From: Pseudomonadota bacterium
GTDB lineage: Bacteria > Pseudomonadota > Alphaproteobacteria > Rhizobiales > Devosiaceae
Reading direction: 5' to 3'
Assembly (NCBI GenBank): GCA_023437755.1
Contig: JAEZFJ010000198.1
Location: forward strand, 1-9,537
DNA: 9,537 nucleotides
The position numbers were made by a program, and so were the translations under genes. Each line of letters starts with the position of its first letter. Position 1 is the first letter of the stretch. Positions 1 through 6,245 of this stretch are shown here, one piece after another. The notes under the pieces were generated by a model that was not told where the DNA came from, ran no database searches, and saw only the letters and a list, made by a program, of their open reading frames with translations.

Positions 1-1207
1 CGCGGAACCGCTGCGCCACCGCCCCGATGAGGTCGTCGATCATCAGCGGATCGCTGCGCAGCCCCTTCTGCCCGCTTTCCAGTTCAGCCAGTTCGAGGAT
101 CGTGGCGAACGAAGCGAGCAGGTGCTCGCCTGATGACTTGATGGACTGCACGTATTCCAGATACCGCTTGTCGCCTAGCGCGCCATAGGTCTCGTGCCGC
201 ATCAGGTCGGCGAAGCCGATGATATGGTTGAGCGGGGTGCGGATGTCGTGGCTGAGATGAGCCAGGAAGTTGGTCTTCGCCCGGCTTGCCGCCTCGGCCT
301 TGAGTTTTTCCTCGTGGTAGCGCCGGGCCAGGTGTCGCTGCTCCTCGCGGATGGCGTGCAGCAGCGTGTCGGTCTTCTTGGCCTCGGTGATGTCGCTGAT
401 CAGGGTCATGAAGCCGTCGCTGCCGAGCGGGCGCTCGTCGATCAGCAGACAGGAGCCGTCCTCGCGGTGCAGTTCGAGCAGGCGTCCACTGTCGCCCTCG
501 CGCAGGAGCTTCATGTAGCCGCCGGCGATCAGTCGCTTCACCGCCTGATGGTAGGCGACCTCGCGGTCTTCCATGTCGATGCTGTCGCGGTATTGCTGGT
601 TGCAGACGATGAGTTCGCCGGTGCGCGTCCAGCAGGCGACGCCCATGGGAATCGCAGCTGCAAGGGTGCGGTAGCTCTGTTTCAGCACCGGATCCGGGAC
701 GCCGCTGGGGCGCCTGCGAAAGGCTGCGAACGACATCAACGCGGCAATGCCGAAGGCGCCCGCGCCACGCTGCATCACCCCCGCGGCGGCATCGTTCCGG
801 GCTGGCTCCAGTTTTATGGCACCGAGCCCGCGCACGGGCAGCATCTGTCCGAAGGGAGAAGCCGCAGAGGTGGCGTCCGAGACGAGGCTGGCCTGGACGA
901 TGGGCGCGAACCTGCCGGCGGAGCGGTCCAGCCGCGTGAGCGCCGATTGTGGATCGAGTTCAGTGATTTCCTGCGCCAGGGCGGAGCCGATCAGTTGCAG
1001 ATGGCGCCGCTGGTCGTCGAAGGTGCGGTAGGCGTCGTAGGCGGTGAACAGCGTTGCTGCCAGAAAGGCCGTTGCAGCCACCGCAGCAGCTATCGGTGGA
1101 ACATGGAACGCAGGTCGGGAAGGCCCCCCTTCGGAGGTGTTGCCAGTGCTATCTTCGCCCGCGCCGAATCCGGTGGCGCTGACGCCGGATTGCTCCGTCG
1201 ACCGCAT
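1..1207 (-). CDS. PAS-HisKA sensor histidine kinase, membrane-bound, PleC/DivJ-like (C-terminus cut by window edge)
   Basis: Sensor kinase that should autophosphorylate on a histidine and pass the phosphate to a response regulator. One open frame of 402 codons is visible before the edge. Reading from the start: a short cytosolic tail, membrane helix 1 at about residues 38-57, an extracytosolic loop of about 90 residues, helix 2 at about 148-163, a PAS-like domain at about 178-278, a charged helical linker, then a HisKA domain at about 314-380. The H-box reads SHDIRTPLNHIIGF, with the phospho-accepting histidine at about residue 320. The following segment (YGALGDKRYLEYVQSIKSSG, then EHLL) has the spacing of the same region in PleC and DivJ. 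The HATPase domain and any receiver domain lie beyond position 1, so activity cannot be judged. A second in-frame ATG at 1222 would add five residues; 1207 is preferred because only it has a good Shine-Dalgarno. An in-frame stop lies upstream. The family call is firm, while the PleC/DivJ link is inference from one domain. Confidence 0.9.
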   Translation of the reverse strand, partial: MRSTEQSGVSATGFGAGEDSTGNTSEGGPSRPAFHVPPIAAAVAATAFLAATLFTAYDAYRTFDDQRRHLQLIGSALAQEITELDPQSALTRLDRSAGRFAPIVQASLVSDATSAASPFGQMLPVRGLGAIKLEPARNDAAAGVMQRGAGAFGIAALMSFAAFRRRPSGVPDPVLKQSYRTLAAAIPMGVACWTRTGELIVCNQQYRDSIDMEDREVAYHQAVKRLIAGGYMKLLREGDSGRLLELHREDGSCLLIDERPLGSDGFMTLISDITEAKKTDTLLHAIREEQRHLARRYHEEKLKAEAASRAKTNFLAHLSHDIRTPLNHIIGFADLMRHETYGALGDKRYLEYVQSIKSSGEHLLASFATILELAELESGQKGLRSDPLMIDDLIGAVAQRFR

Positions 1208-1213
1208 GAAATT

Positions 1214-1217
1214 CTCC
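1214..1217 (-). promoter_or_regulatory. Ribosome binding site deciding the histidine kinase start
   Basis: GGAG on the minus strand ends 6 nt before the ATG at 1207. The alternative ATG at 1222 has no purine-rich stretch at the right distance; its upstream sequence is CCAAACCTCAGTC. The motif lies inside the five codons that the longer start would add. This favours the shorter protein but does not exclude a leader-poor start at 1222. Confidence 0.55.
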
Positions 1218-1252
1218 GCCATGACTGAGGTTTGGCCCCGACCGATTTGCCC

Positions 1253-1267
1253 TTAACGAACAATGAA
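1253..1267 (-). promoter_or_regulatory. CtrA-box-like motif upstream of the histidine kinase
   Basis: On the plus strand the sequence is TTAA, seven bases, then TGAA. This is one mismatch from the TTAA-N7-TTAA box bound by the alphaproteobacterial cell-cycle regulator CtrA. It lies about 30 nt before the upstream ATG (1222) and 45 nt before the preferred start. By eye I find no other TTAA in this GC-rich window, so the motif stands out, but a single near-match is weak evidence. The neighbouring GANTC sites and the PleC/DivJ-like gene make it worth recording. Confidence 0.3.
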
Positions 1268-1343
1268 TCAGGCCGTGAATCGTGTCCAGACCTTCTCCGG
1301 CGGGGTGTCGGCCCCGATCCCGAAAAGCCGAGTCGGCGGAATC
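1265..1343. promoter_or_regulatory. Cluster of four GANTC (CcrM-type) methylation sites
   Basis: GANTC occurs at 1265-1269, 1277-1281, 1330-1334 and 1339-1343, four times in 79 bp. In the rest of the window I count roughly one per 700 bp by eye, mostly inside genes. GANTC is the recognition sequence of the adenine methyltransferase CcrM, and methylated sites in promoters are bound by GcrA with sigma-70 in Alphaproteobacteria. The cluster lies 43 to 121 bp upstream of the upstream kinase ATG, where a promoter would be expected. The sites are seen directly; methylation and cell-cycle control of the kinase are inference. Confidence 0.5.
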
Positions 1344-1395
1344 ACTTAGGGGCAGAGAAAAAATCTTCTCCACAGCAGGAGGTGGTCGAGCGTCG

Positions 1396-1429
1396 CCGTC
1401 CTCGTCCCCTGCTCCCTTTTAGAGGACGG
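1396..1429 (-). terminator. Hairpin downstream of pepN, possible terminator
   Basis: Perfect 8-bp arms CCGTCCTC (1396-1403) and GAGGACGG (1422-1429) flank an 18-nt loop, starting about 20 nt past the pepN stop codon. No U-tract follows directly on the minus strand; a run of T (about 1358-1363 region, plus-strand A run) comes only some 33 nt later. It may therefore be a mRNA 3'-end stabiliser or a factor-dependent end and not a classical intrinsic terminator. The rest of the gap between 1223 and 1449 shows only the sites listed separately. Confidence 0.35.
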
Positions 1430-1449
1430 GAACGGCGTTCATCCGCACC

Positions 1450-4092
1450 TCAACTGGCCAGCATCCGCCCGAGGATGTCCGCGGTATTGCGGCTCAATCC
1501 CCCACCGCTTTGGAGTGCCGTGAGTGCGGCCCGGGCCTCTTCACGCCGGCCCGCCTCGAGCATCGGCCAGATGCGGAAACCGGTAAGTACACGCGCCGCC
1601 ACCTGCGGATTGACCTTGTCCACCTCCGCGACGAACTCGGTGACGAAGCGGAACCCTGCGCCGTCCGCTCGGGCGAATTGGGTGGGATTGCTGAGTGCGA
1701 ACGTGCCCATCAGCGCCCGGAGCCGGTTCGGGTTGGTGCGCGGGAAGGCGGGGTCGGCAAGAATCCCGCGCAGGCGCTCGATCACCCCGGCTTCCGGCAC
1801 GGCCGCGTTGACGCTCAGCCACTTGTCGAACACCAGCGGGTCGTTGGCGAAGCGGGCGCGGAAATCCGCCAGCAGCACCGGGGCATCGGCTGTCCAGTGG
1901 CCGGCGGCCACGGCCAGGGCGGCCAGGCGGTCCGTCATGTTGCGCGCGTCGTGATAGCGTTCTGTGGCCAGGGTGCCAGCATCTTCTGCCCCGCTGCCGA
2001 CCAGCAGCGCCAGCAGGCGGTTGCGGAGCGCGCGCCGGCCATTGCCAGCCGGATCAGGCGCATATGCTTCGCTGGAGTCCAGGCTGTCGTGGGTGGTGCG
2101 GAGGGTATCGGCGATCGGCTGGAACACTGCAGTGGTCAGCTCTTGCCGCACCGAGTGCACGCGATCGGGGTCGACGTCCTTGCCGACGGCGCGGGCGATC
2201 TGCGCCTCGGCTGGCAGGTTCAGTGCCAGCGCCTTGAAGGCATTGTCGAGGTCGGGTCTGGCGAGCGTATCCTCCATGGCTGTGCTCAGCGCCGCCACGT
2301 CGTCATCGCCCCAAGGCTGCCCGCCGACGGCGGCAACAGCCAGCGCCATTCCGACATCCTGCAGCGCCTGCCAACGGTTGAACGGATCGCTATCGTGCTG
2401 GGCGAGGAACAGCCGATCCTGCTGCGACAGTGGCAGGTCGAGGATGACCGGCGACGAGAACTCCCGAAGCAGCGACGGCACCGGCTTGTTGGGGACCCCT
2501 GCGAAGGTCACCTCGGCCTCTGCCGTGTCGAGCACGATCAGGTCGTCCTCCACCTTGGCGCCGCCGCTGACGCCGGACCACGTCATCGGGCTGCCGTTTG
2601 GGCCGATCAGCCCGAAGCGGATCGGCATGGTCAGCGGCTGTTTCGTCGGCTGGCCCGGCGTCGGCGGCGTTTGCTGCCTGAGCTTCAGCGTATAGGTCTG
2701 CGCCGCAGCATCGTAGCTTTCGCGCACCGACAGACGCGGCGTGCCGGCCTGCAGGTACCAGGTCTTGAACTGCTCGAGATCGACGCCGCAGGCATCTTCG
2801 AAGACCTTGAGGAAGGCCTCGATCGTGGTGGCCTCACCGTCGTGGCGCTCGAAATAGAGGTCCATGCCTTTGCGGAAGCCCGCTTCGCCGAGCAGCGTCG
2901 CCAGCATGCGCACGATCTCGGCACCCTTGTCGTAGACCGTCGCCGTGTAGAAGTTGTTGATCTCCCGGTACTGGGCCGGGCGGGCGGGGTGCGCGAGCGG
3001 GCCCCCATCCTCGGGAAACTGCGCCGAGCGCAGGGTCACCACGTCGGAGATGCGCTTGACCGCCCGCGAGCGCTCGTCGCTGGTGAACTCCTGGTCGCGA
3101 TAGACCGTCAGCCCTTCCTTGAGGCACAGCTGAAACCAGTCGCGGCAGGTGATGCGGTTGCCGGTCCAGTTGTGGAAGTACTCGTGGGCGATCACCCGCT
3201 CGATATTCTCGTAGTCTGCATCGGTGGCGCTCTGCGGCTCAGCGAACACCAGCTTGTCGTTGAAGATGTTGAGGCCCTTGTTCTCCATCGCGCCGAAGTT
3301 GAAGTCGTTCACGGCGACGATGTTGAACATGTCGAGGTCGTATTCGCGCCCGAAGCGGCGCTCGTCCCAGGCCATGGAGCGCTTCAGCGAGTCCATGGCC
3401 CATCGGCACTGCTCCTCCTTGCCATGGGCGCAGTAGATGGCAAGGGCGATCTTGCGGCCGGAACCGGTGGTGAAGCTGTCAGTGATGGAGCCCAGGTCGC
3501 CGGCTACCAGCGCGAAGAGATACGCGGGCTTGGGGAACGGGTCCTCCCAGACGGCGTAGTGCAGGCCGTCGCCGGCATCGCCGCGGTCGACCAGATTGCC
3601 GTTTGCAAGCAGCACCGGTGCCACCGCCAGCGGAGCAGTGATGCGAACGCGGAATGTCGCCAGCACGTCCGGGCGGTCGAGATAATAGGTGATGCGGCGG
3701 AAGCCCTCCGGCTCGCACTGCGTGCACCAGGTGCCGCTCGAGCGATAAAGCCCCATCAGCCGCGTGTTCTTCTCGGGCTCGATCACGACCTCGGTCTCGA
3801 GCACGAAGCGCCGCAGCGGCGGTTCGAACACCGTCAGACCCTTGTCTTCGGCGAGATACGCCGACAGCACCAGCGGCAAGCCGTCGATGGCGACGGAGGT
3901 CAGCTTCAGGTCCTCGCCGTCGAGCACCAGCGGTGTGCCTGGCGCAGTGCCCTCTGCCGGCTCGATCGTCAGCTGAGCCCGCACCCGCGTGTTCTCTTCG
4001 AGGATGCGGAAGTCGAGCTCTACTGACACGATCCGGTATGGGCTTGCCGCATAGTCCTTGAGAAAGATCGTCTGTTCGGTCTCGGTACGCAT
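1450..4092 (-). CDS. pepN: Aminopeptidase N (M1 family zinc metallopeptidase)
   Basis: Cytosolic zinc exopeptidase that removes N-terminal amino acids in the last steps of protein turnover. It has 880 residues, close to the roughly 870 of E. coli PepN. The substrate-binding GAMEN motif is at 267-271. The zinc site HEYFH is at 303-307, with the catalytic glutamate E304 and the third zinc ligand E326 in KEGLTV. The transition-state tyrosine is Y387 in TVYDKG. All sit six residues later than in the E. coli enzyme, so the alignment is collinear. The N-terminal beta domain contains the usual GLYRSSG and CTQCEPEGFR segments, and the C-terminal helical domain follows to the end. There is no signal peptide, consistent with a cytosolic enzyme. 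The ATG at 4092 gives the family's normal N-terminus, but its Shine-Dalgarno is poor. The gene stands alone and is divergent from the ABC exporter. No frameshift or missing key residue was seen. Confidence 0.97.
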   Translation of the reverse strand: MRTETEQTIFLKDYAASPYRIVSVELDFRILEENTRVRAQLTIEPAEGTAPGTPLVLDGEDLKLTSVAIDGLPLVLSAYLAEDKGLTVFEPPLRRFVLETEVVIEPEKNTRLMGLYRSSGTWCTQCEPEGFRRITYYLDRPDVLATFRVRITAPLAVAPVLLANGNLVDRGDAGDGLHYAVWEDPFPKPAYLFALVAGDLGSITDSFTTGSGRKIALAIYCAHGKEEQCRWAMDSLKRSMAWDERRFGREYDLDMFNIVAVNDFNFGAMENKGLNIFNDKLVFAEPQSATDADYENIERVIAHEYFHNWTGNRITCRDWFQLCLKEGLTVYRDQEFTSDERSRAVKRISDVVTLRSAQFPEDGGPLAHPARPAQYREINNFYTATVYDKGAEIVRMLATLLGEAGFRKGMDLYFERHDGEATTIEAFLKVFEDACGVDLEQFKTWYLQAGTPRLSVRESYDAAAQTYTLKLRQQTPPTPGQPTKQPLTMPIRFGLIGPNGSPMTWSGVSGGAKVEDDLIVLDTAEAEVTFAGVPNKPVPSLLREFSSPVILDLPLSQQDRLFLAQHDSDPFNRWQALQDVGMALAVAAVGGQPWGDDDVAALSTAMEDTLARPDLDNAFKALALNLPAEAQIARAVGKDVDPDRVHSVRQELTTAVFQPIADTLRTTHDSLDSSEAYAPDPAGNGRRALRNRLLALLVGSGAEDAGTLATERYHDARNMTDRLAALAVAAGHWTADAPVLLADFRARFANDPLVFDKWLSVNAAVPEAGVIERLRGILADPAFPRTNPNRLRALMGTFALSNPTQFARADGAGFRFVTEFVAEVDKVNPQVAARVLTGFRIWPMLEAGRREEARAALTALQSGGGLSRNTADILGRMLAS

Positions 4093-4140
4093 GAAAGCTG
4101 GTCCGCTCTGGATCGGTTCTGGATGCGGGCTGTGGCCCGG

Positions 4141-4192
4141 CCGCTACAGCAGACTCGGCGTGCTTGTGTATTCTGCCGGGCCCCGCTACAGC
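4141..4192. repeat. Pair of 10-bp direct repeats in the pepN/ABC divergent gap
   Basis: CCGCTACAGC occurs at 4141-4150 and again at 4183-4192, with starts 42 bp apart, close to four turns of the DNA helix. The second copy continues into a short dyad (CCGCT-AC-AGCGG, 4183-4194). Both copies lie 49 to 102 bp upstream of pepN and about 190 to 240 bp before the exporter. The placement suits paired binding of one regulator, most naturally acting on pepN. No regulator can be named. Confidence 0.35.
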
Positions 4193-4217
4193 GGCCCCTC
4201 TTCTACGCCAAATACGA

Positions 4218-4241
4218 CGGCAATGGGGAGGGGCATTGCCG
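4218..4241. repeat. Perfect 8-bp inverted repeat with G-rich 8-nt spacer
   Basis: CGGCAATG (4218-4225) and CATTGCCG (4234-4241) are perfect complements around the spacer GGGAGGGG. As DNA this is a 24-bp dyad of a size typical for a dimeric repressor. As RNA it would be a hairpin with a purine-only loop. It lies about 140 bp before the exporter start and 125 bp before pepN. No T-run follows, so a terminator is unlikely. The rest of the 4093-4382 gap holds no convincing ORF or sigma-70 promoter that I can identify. Confidence 0.4.
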
Positions 4242-4382
4242 GCCCGGCGCGCGGAAGCCTTGTTGTCTGCTGCCCTGCCGAGTTCGTCGACGTCCCCGGC
4301 CAGCCGGCCTCCACCTCAAGACCGCTTGAGAGTGTAGGCGCGCCGGCACTGTCCCTTCGCCCGCCCGGGCAAACGAGTGGTG

Positions 4383-6239
4383 ATGATCATGTTCCGCTGG
4401 TTCGAGCAGCGCCTCAATCCCTATCCCCTGAGTGAGCCGGAGCAGCCGCCCAAGGGTCTGCTGGCCTTCTGCCTGCACTATTCCCAAGGCGCCAAGCGCT
4501 ACCTGATCGCCATGTCGCTGCTGGGCGCCGCGATCTCGGTCCTCGAGATCACCCTCTTCGGTTTCATGGGGTCCATTGTCGACTGGCTCAGTGCCGCCGA
4601 CCCGCGCACCTTCCTCGCCGAGGAAGGGTGGAAGCTGGCGGGCATGGCCGTCGTACTGCTGATCGCCATCCCCGGCCTGCAGATCATCGACTCGCTGATC
4701 ATCCACCAGACGCTGCTCGGCAACTTTCCGCAGCGCATCCGCTGGATGGCCCATCGCTACCTGATCCGGCAGTCGATGAGCTATTTCCAGGACGAGTTCG
4801 CCGGCCGCATCGGCGCCAAGCTGATGCAGACCGCGCTCGCCGTCCGCGAAGTGGTGATGAAGGTCCTCGACGTCACTGTGTACGTCGTCGTCTACTTCAC
4901 CGGCGCCGTGATCCTGGCCGCCATGAGCGACATCTGGCTCGCCGTGCCGTTCCTGGTCTGGCTCGGCTGCTATGTCGCGCTGCTGCGCTACTTCATCCCG
5001 CGTCTGGGCAAGATCTCCGAGGCCCAGGCAGACGCCCGCTCGATGATGACCGGCCGCATCGTCGACAGCTACACCAACATCGCGACCGTCAAGCTCTTCT
5101 CCCACTCGCGGCGGGAGGAGGGCTATGCCCACGAAGCGATGGAGGAGTTCCTCGGGACCGTCCACAAGCAGATGCGGATGGTGACCCTGCTGCAGTCGGC
5201 CATCACGCTGATGAACTGCACGCTGCTGTTCGCCGTCTTCGCCGTCGGCATCGGCCAATGGCTCAACGGCAACATGACGCCGGGTGCTGTCGCCGTGGCG
5301 GCCGCGCTGGTGCTGCGCTTCCAGGGCATGAGCCAGTGGGTGATGTGGGAGATGTCCGCCCTGTTCGAGAACATCGGCGTGGTCCGCGACGGCATCAACT
5401 CGCTGTCCCTGCCGTCGGTGGTCAAGGACGCCCCCGGCGCCAGGCCGATCGGCACCGTCAACGGCGACATCAAGTTCGAGAACGTCTCCTTCCACTACCG
5501 CAAGACGGGAGGCGTCATCGACCACCTCAATCTCGACATCAGGGCAGGGGAGAAGATCGGCCTCGTCGGCCGCTCCGGCGCCGGCAAGTCGACCATCGTC
5601 AACCTGCTCCTGCGCTTCTACGACCGCGCCGACGGCCGCATCCTGGTCGATGGGCAGGATATCTCCCAGGTGACGCAGGACTCGCTGCGCGCCAATATTG
5701 GCGTCGTCACTCAGGATACCTCGCTGCTTCATCGGTCCGTCCGCGACAACATCATGTACGGCCGCCCCGATGCGACGGAAGAGGACATGCTGCGCGCAGC
5801 CGAACTGGCGGAGGCCCACGAGTTCATCAGCGGCCTGAGCGATCTCAAGGGGCGCCAGGCCTACGACGCCCATGTGGGTGAGCGGGGCGTCAAGCTTTCC
5901 GGTGGCCAGCGCCAGCGCATCGCCATTGCCCGCGTGCTGCTCAAGAACGCTCCGATCCTCGTGCTCGACGAAGCCACTTCAGCCCTCGACTCCGAAGTCG
6001 AGGCGGCGATCCAGTCGCAGCTTCAATTGCTGATGCAGGGCAAGACCGTGATCGCCATCGCCCACCGCCTGTCGACCATCGCCATGATGGACCGGCTGGT
6101 TGTGCTCGATAAGGGCCGCATCGTCGAGCAGGGCACCCATGCGGAACTGGTGGATACCGGCGGCATCTACTCCCAGCTCTGGCATCGTCAGTCCGGTGGC
6201 TTCATCGACGCCGACCAGGCCGAACAGGCGGCACAGTAG
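4383..6239 (+). CDS. ABC exporter, fused permease and ATPase half-transporter (MsbA/multidrug type)
   Basis: Inner-membrane half-transporter that should work as a homodimer or heterodimer, exporting a substrate with ATP. It has 618 residues from the ATG at 4383. The permease domain has six probable helices at about 41-63, 85-107, 158-180, 184-205, 269-291 and 298-318. The ATPase domain is complete: A-loop tyrosine near 372, Walker A GRSGAGKST at 396-404, Q-loop Q444, signature LSGGQ at 505-509, Walker B ILVLDE at 525-530 and H-loop H561. The ATPase domain lies C-terminal to the permease, the order used by type IV exporters such as MsbA and the MdlA/MdlB family. The substrate cannot be read from the sequence. 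Start choice is uncertain: GTG at 4377 and 4380 and ATG at 4389 are also in frame. GAG at 4375-4377 is a weak Shine-Dalgarno that suits 4383. No partner half-transporter gene is adjacent, which hints at a homodimer. The gene ends 6 bp from the convergent EAL gene. Confidence 0.92.
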   Translation: MIMFRWFEQRLNPYPLSEPEQPPKGLLAFCLHYSQGAKRYLIAMSLLGAAISVLEITLFGFMGSIVDWLSAADPRTFLAEEGWKLAGMAVVLLIAIPGLQIIDSLIIHQTLLGNFPQRIRWMAHRYLIRQSMSYFQDEFAGRIGAKLMQTALAVREVVMKVLDVTVYVVVYFTGAVILAAMSDIWLAVPFLVWLGCYVALLRYFIPRLGKISEAQADARSMMTGRIVDSYTNIATVKLFSHSRREEGYAHEAMEEFLGTVHKQMRMVTLLQSAITLMNCTLLFAVFAVGIGQWLNGNMTPGAVAVAAALVLRFQGMSQWVMWEMSALFENIGVVRDGINSLSLPSVVKDAPGARPIGTVNGDIKFENVSFHYRKTGGVIDHLNLDIRAGEKIGLVGRSGAGKSTIVNLLLRFYDRADGRILVDGQDISQVTQDSLRANIGVVTQDTSLLHRSVRDNIMYGRPDATEEDMLRAAELAEAHEFISGLSDLKGRQAYDAHVGERGVKLSGGQRQRIAIARVLLKNAPILVLDEATSALDSEVEAAIQSQLQLLMQGKTVIAIAHRLSTIAMMDRLVVLDKGRIVEQGTHAELVDTGGIYSQLWHRQSGGFIDADQAEQAAQ

Positions 6240-6245
6240 ATGAAC

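Noticed and set aside
194..1228. A 344-codon open frame on the plus strand opposite the histidine kinase
   Set aside because: The minus strand gives a continuous kinase reading with an H-box; the plus-strand frame has no recognisable domain.
1366..1374. DnaA-box-like TTCTCCACA (one mismatch to TTATCCACA) near the GANTC cluster
   Set aside because: A single 9-mer with one mismatch occurs by chance every few kilobases, and there is no second box or origin-like AT-rich stretch.
1510..4026. An 838-codon open frame on the plus strand opposite pepN
   Set aside because: Antisense shadow of a high-GC gene. Its translation is rich in R, G, H and V without recognisable domains, while the opposite strand carries every M1 peptidase motif.
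4337..4344. GGCGCGCC palindrome before the ABC exporter
   Set aside because: A simple GC palindrome, expected often in DNA of this composition.
4203..5873. A 556-codon open frame on the minus strand opposite the ABC exporter
   Set aside because: Shadow frame with low-complexity H/D/Q/V-rich translation. The plus strand encodes a complete ABC transporter.
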